Assembly: GCA_018970845.1 (NCBI GenBank) | Contig: JAGWVO010000027.1 | Coordinates: 1-17,111, forward strand | Direction: 5' to 3' | DNA length: 17,111 nucleotides | Source of the DNA: Planctomycetota bacterium | GTDB lineage: Bacteria > Planctomycetota > Planctomycetia > Gemmatales > Gemmataceae | Part shown: positions 1 to 7,364 of the stretch, in pieces | Position numbering within the stretch: the first letter of the stretch is position 1 | Layout of the letters: every line of letters begins with the position of its first letter | Notes under the pieces: generated by a model | Databases searched by the model: none | What the model was told of the DNA's origin: nothing | The model's input: only the letters and a program-made list of their open reading frames with translations | Made by a program: the position numbers and the translations under genes

Positions 1-2048
1 TTGGGTTTCATCGGATCCTTGGTGAAAGGCACCTGGGCCTGACCCGAGGCGCAGATCGTGTAATCGCCGGGTTTGGCATTGGCCTGAACCTCAATGGCCA
101 GGCTGACCGAGGACTTGCCTTCGGCGATCGACGCCTGGGCCAATTTCACGGGGTTGGGAAGCGAGAGGCCGTTCACGGTGATGGGGCCCTTGAAATCGGC
201 CCAACCCCGCTCCGCGATCATTTCAACCGTGGCCTTGGAACCTGCTTCGACGCGCAGGCTTTCCGTCGCGAACCTGAGCGAAAAGGGAGGTTTTTCAGGA
301 AGCACGGATACCATCAATTCACGCATGGGCCGGCTTGAGGAGCGGTTGGCCTGTGAATCGATCCTCGTGTAGGCGCGCACTTCCCGGCGCCTTTCGCCCT
401 CGGGCCCGGTCACGATCGCCGTCAGGCGGATCGGCCCGCAGTATTCGGGGGCGTCGGGGTCGGCCCAGATCGTGAACACGCCGGATGTGTCCGAAGGAAT
501 GCTGGTCACGGCGGCATGGAGGCCCTTGGGAAGGTTCTCGGCGACCACCTTGACGGGCCCCGTCACGCCGCCCGTGTGCTGGATCACCAAGTCGAGGTGC
601 TGGGCGCCACCGCGATGGATGGAGGTTCCTCCGGGCCCGGGATTGTGGTGATGGATGGCGATCGCGTGCACATCGGGGGCAACGGGCCGAACCTCGAGCA
701 CATACTGGAACCTGGGTCCGCCGCGGCGGTAGCGGTCGCGAACGAGCAATCGGTAGGTTTTCCCCGCCGATAGCCGGACGGTTCCTTGCGGGTCTCGGAT
801 GTGCCCGTCGTAGGCCTTGAGGCGTGGCCCGAAGTCATCAAGTTCGACGACACGATTGTCCTTGTCGTCCATGACGACGGCGAAGGGGTCGGCGCGGCCG
901 GCGATCCGTTCACAATGGACCTGAACCAGGTATTCACCATCCTTTTGAGGCTTGAAGCCGTACCAGTCTCCGTCGCCTTCGCGGTCGAAACGGCCGCAGA
1001 CCACCGCGGGAAGCGCGATTTCCTGGGGACTGGCCGGATCGTCGTTGGGTTCCTTTTCGAGCGTGACATCATTTCCCGTGACAAGCACGGGCACCGGGTT
1101 GGCGACGACGCCGCCGGGAGACAGCCTCGCTTGGAACCCGGTGAGGGAACCCGTCGCGGCCGTGGGCAGCACGCTGTGCGCGGTGGGGTGGTTGATGAAC
1201 CTGTAGGCGCCCCTCTCGAGGATCTCGGGAGGCGCGGTCACGCTTTCGCGGCTTTCCTCAAGGGCGGTTCCTGAGGGACTATTGCCAGCCGCCGTCTTGC
1301 CAAGATTCCAGCCGATCGCCGACAGTTCCGTGGCCTTGCCGGCGCGCAACGCCCTCGGGAAGACATTTTCAATACGGGGCTTGTCGGTGAGGATGAGCCT
1401 GTAAGGCAGGCCGCCTCCATAAGCCAGGTCGGCAACGACGATGCCGAAGTCGCCGTCGGAGGGCGGGTCGAACGCGATCAGCGGATCCCGGCCATCATGG
1501 TCGGAATTGAAGGCGACCGACTTTCCCGCGGCATCGATGATCGTGAGCGTCGCGTCAAGGGACGAGTCGATCGACTGGGCCCGCACCTCGACCACGAGTC
1601 GCCGCCCCGCGGTCGCCTTGAACCGGTAGAAGTCCTGCCTGTTGCCGTCGGTCTGGCCGCTGACGGCTGTGTTCACCTGGAGTTCCTGGGCCTTGGACCA
1701 TTCGTTGTTGGCCTTGGCCTTCACGATTTCCGCGAGGCCGCGGGAGATGGTGAACACCCTGGGGGAACTGATTCCCCAAGGCCCGACGGCCCAGATATCC
1801 CTCGTGCCTTCCGGGGCATCCGCAGCCACGCTAACCTTGAATTTCCGGTCGGCAACATGCGTGGCGACCACGCCGGGGTGGTCGCTGATCAGCCGCTTCA
1901 CTCCTTCGAGGTCGGCGCCCTGGATCTCCACCTCCACGGTGGTCCCGGCCGAGGCGCCCAGCGGGAAGATGCGGTCCAACCGGGGTGAGGGAAGCTCGGC
2001 GCGCGCGACCGAAACGGCCAGAAGCGCGACCACAATGGACCGGCACAT
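1..2048 (-). CDS. Secreted PPC-domain protein, partial (3' end outside window)
   Basis: An open frame begins with ATG at 2048-2046 and stays open for 682 codons to the left edge, so the C-terminus is missing. The first 17 residues (MCRSIVVALLAVSVARA) look like a signal peptide with an A-R-A cleavage site. Residues about 24-100 resemble an IPT/TIG-like fold. Residues about 119-222 and 328-453 each resemble a bacterial pre-peptidase C-terminal (PPC) domain, with the typical D-x-D-x-Y/F-x-F core (QDFYRFKA near 138; DGDWYGFKP near 358). From about 455 onward the chain looks like Ig-type beta domains. It starts 14 bases after the DUF1501 stop, with AGGA 9 bases before the ATG, so it is probably the last or a later gene of that operon. 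Such proteins commonly accompany DUF1501 and DUF1553 genes in planctomycetes. PPC domains are thought to be accessory or binding modules; no catalytic motif is visible and the function is unknown. Confidence 0.85.
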   Translation of the reverse strand, partial: MCRSIVVALLAVSVARAELPSPRLDRIFPLGASAGTTVEVEIQGADLEGVKRLISDHPGVVATHVADRKFKVSVAADAPEGTRDIWAVGPWGISSPRVFTISRGLAEIVKAKANNEWSKAQELQVNTAVSGQTDGNRQDFYRFKATAGRRLVVEVRAQSIDSSLDATLTIIDAAGKSVAFNSDHDGRDPLIAFDPPSDGDFGIVVADLAYGGGLPYRLILTDKPRIENVFPRALRAGKATELSAIGWNLGKTAAGNSPSGTALEESRESVTAPPEILERGAYRFINHPTAHSVLPTAATGSLTGFQARLSPGGVVANPVPVLVTGNDVTLEKEPNDDPASPQEIALPAVVCGRFDREGDGDWYGFKPQKDGEYLVQVHCERIAGRADPFAVVMDDKDNRVVELDDFGPRLKAYDGHIRDPQGTVRLSAGKTYRLLVRDRYRRGGPRFQYVLEVRPVAPDVHAIAIHHHNPGPGGTSIHRGGAQHLDLVIQHTGGVTGPVKVVAENLPKGLHAAVTSIPSDTSGVFTIWADPDAPEYCGPIRLTAIVTGPEGERRREVRAYTRIDSQANRSSSRPMRELMVSVLPEKPPFSLRFATESLRVEAGSKATVEMIAERGWADFKGPITVNGLSLPNPVKLAQASIAEGKSSVSLAIEVQANAKPGDYTICASGQAQVPFTKDPMKP

Positions 2049-2062
2049 GGGGAGGAATCCTG

Positions 2063-3388
2063 TCAGCCGAGCAGCTCGCGGATCGGTTCACCCTCGCTGA
2101 GGATGGGAAGCGGCCGTTGAGCCTGGTCGTAAAACACATGCTTGTGGTCGATGGCCAGCACGGAGTACATGGTGCTGAGCACGCAACCGGGAGTGTAGGG
2201 CTTGGAGGTCGGATACTCCGCCGCCGCGTTGGTTGATCCGACGGCCTGTCCCATGCGGAGGCCGCCGCCGGAAAACAGGACGGACATGGCGCCGGGCCAA
2301 TGGTCGCGTCCGGCGCCGGAGTTGATCTTGGGGGTGCGACCGAACTCGCCCATGGCCATCACGAGCACCTGCTCATGGAGGCCCCTGTCGAACAGGTCGC
2401 GGACCAGGCCGGCGACGGCCTGATCGAACTTGGGAAGCAGGTTCTTCTTGAGTTCGCTGAAGTTGTTGCCGTGGGTGTCCCATCCGCCGCCGGCCTGGAT
2501 GGTCACGAAGGTCACCCCCGACTCGACGAGCCTGCGGGCCAGCAGGCAGCACTGGCCGAGGTCGTGGCGGCCGTAGGTGTCGCGCAGCGACTCGGCCTCC
2601 TCGGCCAGGTTGAACGCCTTCTGGGCGCGTGTGCCGGTGACCATCTCCATGGCGTCGCGGTAAAAGGTGTCGAGCCCGGCGAGGTCGCCCTTGGTGTCGA
2701 TGTCGCGGCGGATGCCGTCGAGGTCCTTGAGAAGATCCTGCCGGCGGCCAAGGCGCGAGGCGTCAACGCGGCCCGGGAGCTTGAGGTTCCGGACCTGGAA
2801 GGAAGACGAATTGGGATCGGCATCAGGCGCGAACGGGTTGTACGACGCGCCGAGGTAGGCGGCGTTGCCGAAGCTGACTTTCCGGGGCAGGTTCACATAG
2901 GCGGGCATTCCAGGGGCGTTGGGCCCCTTCATCCGCGCCACCACGGAACCGGTGGACGGGAAGATGTTGTCATTCACCTCGATGGTGGCCTGATAACCGG
3001 TTTGCATCCATTGGCTGCCCATGCCATGGCCTGCGTTGGTGTGAAACGCGGACCTGACGACGGCCATCTTGTCGAAGATGGCCGCCTGGCGGGGAAGGTG
3101 CTCGCCGATCTGCAATCCCGGCACCGAGGTGCTGATGGGCTTGAATTCGCCGCGGATTTCCGCCGGGGCGTTGGGCTTCAGGTCGTACATGTCGATGTGG
3201 CTGGGGCCGCCCGCCTGCCAGATCAGGATGACCGACTTCCGTCCGCTCACGGGGGCCTGCCCCATGGCCCTGGCACGCAACATGTCCGCCAGAGTGAGCC
3301 CGCCAAGGCCCAGCGTGCCCGCGCGGAGAATGGCCCGACGGGATGGTCCGGAGCCATCGCGGGGTGATCGACCGATGAAATCCAGCAT
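2063..3388 (-). CDS. DUF1501 family protein with Tat signal
   Basis: This 441-residue protein has the usual DUF1501 length. Residues 16-24 (SRRAILRAG) form a twin-arginine motif followed by a glycine/leucine-rich hydrophobic stretch, so export in a folded state by Tat is likely. Family motifs are intact: IWQAGGPSHIDMYDLKP from about 56, GGGWDTHGNNF at 300-310, GEFGRTP at 347-353 and GRDHWPGAMS at 360-369. DUF1501 is related to the alkaline phosphatase/sulfatase superfamily, and the Asp/His residues of these motifs are candidate metal ligands, but no substrate is established for the family. The ATG at 3388 has GGAG 8 bases upstream. It lies 18 bases after the DUF1553-protein stop and 14 bases before the next start, which indicates one operon. 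Family call very sure; biochemical role unknown. Confidence 0.93.
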   Translation of the reverse strand: MLDFIGRSPRDGSGPSRRAILRAGTLGLGGLTLADMLRARAMGQAPVSGRKSVILIWQAGGPSHIDMYDLKPNAPAEIRGEFKPISTSVPGLQIGEHLPRQAAIFDKMAVVRSAFHTNAGHGMGSQWMQTGYQATIEVNDNIFPSTGSVVARMKGPNAPGMPAYVNLPRKVSFGNAAYLGASYNPFAPDADPNSSSFQVRNLKLPGRVDASRLGRRQDLLKDLDGIRRDIDTKGDLAGLDTFYRDAMEMVTGTRAQKAFNLAEEAESLRDTYGRHDLGQCCLLARRLVESGVTFVTIQAGGGWDTHGNNFSELKKNLLPKFDQAVAGLVRDLFDRGLHEQVLVMAMGEFGRTPKINSGAGRDHWPGAMSVLFSGGGLRMGQAVGSTNAAAEYPTSKPYTPGCVLSTMYSVLAIDHKHVFYDQAQRPLPILSEGEPIRELLG

Positions 3389-3406
3389 GTCCGCCTCTCC
3401 CCGATC

Positions 3407-5830
3407 CTAGTGGTTGAAAACGAAATCCCTGGTGTTGAGCAAGGCCCAGACGATGTCCTCAAGGGCCTTGGCCTTTTCCGCCTTTTCAGCGCCCGCCAAG
3501 TGAGCCATGGCCCGTTGCTTTTCCTTGGGTGATGGAAGGCGACAGCGGGCGGCGAGGAACAGCTCCTCCACCATGGCCGTGTCGTTCATCCCCGCCTTGA
3601 TCATGCGGGCCACCCGTCCCTCGCCCGAGGCCACCTTGTTTTCCATTTCCTCGGAGTTGGAAAGAAGCAGGACCTGGGCCAGAGTGGCGCTGGTCGAGCG
3701 CTCGCATTCGCAAACCGAAACCCGCTTGGGCCGGTCGAAGACATCGAGGAAGTAGGAGCCGAAGTTCTCATGCGGCAGGTCGACGGCACGCGCCGAGCGG
3801 GGCATGCCGTTGAACTCCTGCCTGGATTCGCATACCTGGTTGACGGCGTCGTGGAACACCTCGGCAGGCATTCTGCGGGCGTAATACCTCGCGAAGTTTT
3901 GGGCGTCGGTGCGGTTGTGCTCGGTTGGCTCCGACGACAATTGGTAGACCCGGCTGACTAGCATCTGCCTGATGAGGGCTCTCATGTTGAACTTCGACCG
4001 CAGGAACTCACCGGCCAGGTGGTCGAGCAACTCGGGATTGGATGGCGGATTGGTCTCCCGCAAGTCGTCCACTTCCTGCACGATTCCCCTGCCGAAGAAA
4101 TGCCCCCAGAGACGATTCGACAGGGCCTTGGCGAAGAACGGGTTGTCCGGGCGGACCATCCAGTCAACCAGGGCGTGCCGGGGGTCTTCCTCGGGCGAGA
4201 ACTTGGGGGCGGCGCCATCGGGATACTTGGGTTCGGGCACCTTGCCGGTGAGAGGGTCCTTCTCCCCGGTGGTGGCGTTGGCCGAGGAGAAATACGGGGG
4301 TGGCTCGCCAAAGCTCTTGCGACCGAGGCGGGTGAAGAAGCCGGCCAGCCCGTAGTAGTCGGCCTGGCCCCACCGTTCGTAGGGGTGGTGGTGGCACTTG
4401 GCGCACTGCAGCCTGATGCCAAGGAATATCTGGGCGACATCCGCCGTTGTCTGGTGAAGTTGGTCGTCGCGGTTTTGCCAGTACCAGTTGATGGCGGGGG
4501 AATCGGGCCATTCGCCCGCCGCGGCGACGATGCCGCGGACGAATTCGTCGTAAGGCTTGTTCCGCGAGATCGAATCCTTGATCCAGTTGTGGAATGCGTA
4601 AGCGGCCTTCTCCGCGCCCGCCAGGTTTGAATTTCGGAGAATGCTTCCCCATTTCATGGCGAAATAGGCCGGGTAGTCGCTTCCATCCAGCAACCTGTCA
4701 ACGGCCTTGGTCCGCTTGTCCGCGGAGTTGTCCGAAAGGAACGCGCGGGTTTCCCCGACGGTCGGCAACCTTCCTGCAAGGTCGATGGTCAGCCTGCGCA
4801 GGAATGTCGAGTCGTCGCAAACAGGGGAAGGCTTGAGACCCAGCTTTTTCCACTTCGACATCACCAGTTCGTCGATCTTGGTCGCGGGCTGAAACCCGTC
4901 GATCGAGGCGAGCGGCGGCGCGTGGGGAACGAGGGCCCGGAAAACGGCGACATGGCCCATGTGCCGCGCCATGATGGCGGCCTCGCCGCTGTTGGCCCCG
5001 GCGCGGACGAGACCCTCCGAATCAACGGAAGCAACCACATCGAGGTTGCCAGCGAATTCACTTTGCCGGGTGACATCGCGGCGGGTTCCGTCGCTGTAGT
5101 GGGCCAGCACGGCAAGTTGCTGGGTCTGGTCGCGCGTCATGACCCTGTCGGCCACCACGATGGATAGGCGGGTCACGGTGGGAACATCGGGCGCCGAGTA
5201 CGGAGCGCCAGCGACGATCCATTGGAGCAGGGTGGAGTATTCGGGGCTTTCCGGCTTGAGTTTCCTTCCACCGCCATGCGGAACCTGCCCGGTGGCCTTG
5301 AGAAGGAAGAGCGACTTGTCGGGTGAGGAGGCCATCAAGCGGCGGCCCCTCGCTTCCTTGACGATCGCGGCATGATCGAAGAGCGAGTCGAATCCGAACA
5401 GCGACAGCTTGAAGCCGTTTTGACCGCTGGCCTTGCCGTGGCATCCGCCGGCATTGCAGCCAAGCTTGCTGAGAAGCGGTTGAACCTCCGTGCGGAAGTC
5501 CACCTTGCGGCCGTCGCCATATCCCTTCACATCGACGGGAATCGAAAGGGATTGGCCGTCGAGCGAAACCACGATGGAAGTCGACCCATTGCCCGCGGGA
5601 GAGACATATCCGCGTGAATCCACCTTGGCGACCTTGGGATCCTTGCTGCTGTAGGTGGCCTTCCTTGTCGCATCGGTACCGGCTGATTCAACAAGAATCT
5701 GATGGCCCGCGAATGAGTCGGGAAGGGAGATGGATGGGGTGGAGGCGCGCAATTCGGCGCGGGACTGGCCACAGGCGGCCATCAGGGTGATGACGCATGC
5801 CAAGGCGCTGATGGATGTTGGGAGGGACAT
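3407..5830 (-). CDS. BIG2 / cytochrome-like / DUF1549 / DUF1553 envelope protein
   Basis: This 807-residue protein carries an N-terminal signal (hydrophobic residues about 7-22). A type I site after SRA (residue 25) is likely; the M-A-A-C at 17-20 is a poor lipobox. Domain order: BIG2-like Ig domain about 30-102; planctomycete cytochrome-type domain about 105-212 with C125-x4-C130-H131; a second BIG2-like domain about 217-300; DUF1549 about 317-520 with C476-A-K-C479-H480; DUF1553 about 545-805. The two Cys-His motifs are candidate c-type haem attachment sites, the first with four instead of two intervening residues. It is typically found beside DUF1501 genes, as here. A redox role at the cell envelope is inferred from the motifs. 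The start at 5830 lacks a strong Shine-Dalgarno, but it fits the signal peptide. This is the first gene of the leftward operon. Confidence 0.92.
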   Translation of the reverse strand: MSLPTSISALACVITLMAACGQSRAELRASTPSISLPDSFAGHQILVESAGTDATRKATYSSKDPKVAKVDSRGYVSPAGNGSTSIVVSLDGQSLSIPVDVKGYGDGRKVDFRTEVQPLLSKLGCNAGGCHGKASGQNGFKLSLFGFDSLFDHAAIVKEARGRRLMASSPDKSLFLLKATGQVPHGGGRKLKPESPEYSTLLQWIVAGAPYSAPDVPTVTRLSIVVADRVMTRDQTQQLAVLAHYSDGTRRDVTRQSEFAGNLDVVASVDSEGLVRAGANSGEAAIMARHMGHVAVFRALVPHAPPLASIDGFQPATKIDELVMSKWKKLGLKPSPVCDDSTFLRRLTIDLAGRLPTVGETRAFLSDNSADKRTKAVDRLLDGSDYPAYFAMKWGSILRNSNLAGAEKAAYAFHNWIKDSISRNKPYDEFVRGIVAAAGEWPDSPAINWYWQNRDDQLHQTTADVAQIFLGIRLQCAKCHHHPYERWGQADYYGLAGFFTRLGRKSFGEPPPYFSSANATTGEKDPLTGKVPEPKYPDGAAPKFSPEEDPRHALVDWMVRPDNPFFAKALSNRLWGHFFGRGIVQEVDDLRETNPPSNPELLDHLAGEFLRSKFNMRALIRQMLVSRVYQLSSEPTEHNRTDAQNFARYYARRMPAEVFHDAVNQVCESRQEFNGMPRSARAVDLPHENFGSYFLDVFDRPKRVSVCECERSTSATLAQVLLLSNSEEMENKVASGEGRVARMIKAGMNDTAMVEELFLAARCRLPSPKEKQRAMAHLAGAEKAEKAKALEDIVWALLNTRDFVFNH

Positions 5831-5884
5831 GGTCGCAACCCGTTCTGGTTTTGGGGACAGATTCGCGCCGGCTGGAGGGTGGGT

Positions 5885-5930
5885 TATTCTTATTATCGTC
5901 TATCATACGACAATCCGATAAGCAAGAATA
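5885..5930. repeat. Imperfect inverted repeat in divergent promoter region
   Basis: Arms TATTCTTATTATCG (5885-5898) and CGATAAGCAAGAATA (5916-5930) are complementary in 13 positions with one small bulge, separated by 17 bases. A second, overlapping dyad pairs ATTATCGT (5892-5899) with ACGACAAT (5907-5914), 7 of 8 matching. The whole block lies in an AT-rich stretch between two divergent starts (5830 minus, 5976 plus). It could be an operator for one or both genes, or an mRNA leader hairpin. It has no T-run and so does not look like a terminator. Confidence 0.5.
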
Positions 5931-5934
5931 TAGT
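5907..5934 (+). promoter_or_regulatory. Putative sigma70-like promoter for the plus-strand DUF1501 gene
   Basis: ACGACA (5907-5912, four of six matches to the -35 consensus) is followed after 16 bases by TATAGT (5929-5934, five of six matches to the -10). This lies in the only markedly AT-rich part of the 145-base spacer, about 40 bases before the ATG at 5976. Planctomycete promoters are poorly defined, so this is a prediction by consensus only. The dyad at 5885-5930 overlaps it. I saw no convincing counterpart for the leftward operon. Confidence 0.35.
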
Positions 5935-5975
5935 TTTCAAGCTGTTTGCATTCACAACCCCACCGGGACTCACCC

Positions 5976-7358
5976 ATGTTCGATTGCCCGGGATTCGTCG
6001 ATCGGCGCAGTTGGCTGGTGATGGGCAGCGTCGCGCCGCTTTTGGCCGCCAAGGGTGCAAACGCCGCTTCCCGTTCCCCGGCCAAGTCGGTGATCCTGAT
6101 CTGGCTTTCCGGGGGCGCCTCCCACATCGACACCTGGGACATGAAGCCTTTGGCCCCGGCTGAATACCGCGGTCCTTTCCAGCCGAGGCCCACCACGGTT
6201 CCCGGCCTGCAATTGTGCGAACACCTGCCCCATCTTGCGAGCCAAGCCCGTCATCTTGCCGTCATCAGGTCGGTCACCGACCGCGGGCGCGGCACCGGCG
6301 ACCACCACGCCGGCTATTACTACAACCTCACCGGCCACGCGCCCGATCCCAGCTTTCACCGATTGTTGAACGCCCGAACTCCGTACCCGACCGACTGGCC
6401 GGCCATGTCAGCCGTGGCGACGGCCAAGCGTCCGCCCCATCCGTCGCTTCCTTCCCACATTACTCTGCCCCACAAGGAGGGCGCGCCCGACTACACCCGT
6501 CCCGGCCAGTTCGCCGCGTTGCTCGGGCCGCGCCACGATCCTTTGTTTGTCGAGGGTACGCGGGAAAACCCGCTGGATTTCGCCGTGCCGGCGCTGTCCC
6601 TTCGCGGCGACATATCGGTTTCGCGCCTGATGGACCGCCGTGGCCTCGCCGGCGCCCTCGACCGGGAAGCCTTCGCGCGCGAGTTGAGGGCCACCGATCC
6701 CCATGAGGAGAGGGCGTACCAACTGCTGGCCTCGCAAGGCACCCGTTCCGCATTCGACCTGCGCCGCGAACCCCAATCGGTGCGCGACAGTTACGGTCCC
6801 GGCATCAACGCGATGTCGATGCTCCTGGCCCGGAGGCTTGTCGAGGCGGGAGTCGGTTTCGTCACCGTCTTCTGGAAAGGCGACAAGGAACTTGACAAGC
6901 TCTGCAAGAGCGGCGGCGGTTGGGACACCCACGGCAACAATTTCAACTGCCTCAAGGACCGCCTGCTTCCCGAGTTCGACAAGCCGTTCGCCGCGCTGCT
7001 CGCCGACCTCCACCAGCGCGGGCTTCTCGACAGCACGCTGGTGATGGTGAGCAGCGAGATGGGGCGCAAGCCGCGCATCGGGGATCCCCGGTCGGGCGGA
7101 AAGACGGGCGCCGGGCGCGACCACTGGACGGCGCTCATGTCGGTGCTGATGGCCGGGGGCGGCATCCGCGGCGGTTCGGTTTACGGGTCGAGCGATCCCC
7201 GCGCCGAGTTTCCGCTCGACAAGCCGGTCGGCCCCGAGGACATCGCCCGGACGGTTTTCCACCAATTGGGCATCCACGATGTCACCCACACCGACCGGGA
7301 GGGGCGGATCGTGCCCCTTTTGGATGGCGGCGAGGTGATCGAGCCGATCGCGGGCTGA
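5976..7358 (+). CDS. DUF1501 family protein, second copy
   Basis: The protein has 460 residues when started at ATG 5976. A TTG ten codons upstream is possible, but the ATG gives the familiar N-terminus MFDCPGFVDRRSWL, with a twin-arginine pair (R10-R11) and a hydrophobic stretch to about residue 30. Both starts have weak ribosome binding sites. Family motifs seen: IWLSGGASHIDTWDMKP from about 42, RGTGDHHAGYYYNLTGH at about 105-121, GGGWDTHGNNF at 313-323, EMGRKP at 361-366 and GRDHWTALMSVL at 380-391. Compared with the copy at 2063-3388 the E-F-G-R-T-P motif is changed to E-M-G-R-K-P, and there are short insertions before GGGWDTHG and before GRDHW. It is an envelope protein of unknown substrate, transcribed alone, divergent from the DUF1553 operon and convergent with hemL. 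Confidence 0.92.
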   Translation: MFDCPGFVDRRSWLVMGSVAPLLAAKGANAASRSPAKSVILIWLSGGASHIDTWDMKPLAPAEYRGPFQPRPTTVPGLQLCEHLPHLASQARHLAVIRSVTDRGRGTGDHHAGYYYNLTGHAPDPSFHRLLNARTPYPTDWPAMSAVATAKRPPHPSLPSHITLPHKEGAPDYTRPGQFAALLGPRHDPLFVEGTRENPLDFAVPALSLRGDISVSRLMDRRGLAGALDREAFARELRATDPHEERAYQLLASQGTRSAFDLRREPQSVRDSYGPGINAMSMLLARRLVEAGVGFVTVFWKGDKELDKLCKSGGGWDTHGNNFNCLKDRLLPEFDKPFAALLADLHQRGLLDSTLVMVSSEMGRKPRIGDPRSGGKTGAGRDHWTALMSVLMAGGGIRGGSVYGSSDPRAEFPLDKPVGPEDIARTVFHQLGIHDVTHTDREGRIVPLLDGGEVIEPIAG

Positions 7359-7364
7359 CGCCGA

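Noticed and set aside
2300..3367. Plus-strand open frame opposite the DUF1501 gene, and similar ones at 10570-11586 and 11832-12818
   Set aside because: All lie entirely opposite genes with intact family motifs, and none shows a recognisable domain or start context.
3407..5830. Lipoprotein signal in the DUF1553 protein (M-A-A-C, residues 17-20)
   Set aside because: Methionine at the -3 position is a poor lipobox, and a type I site after S-R-A at residue 25 is at least as good. I left it as an ordinary signal peptide.
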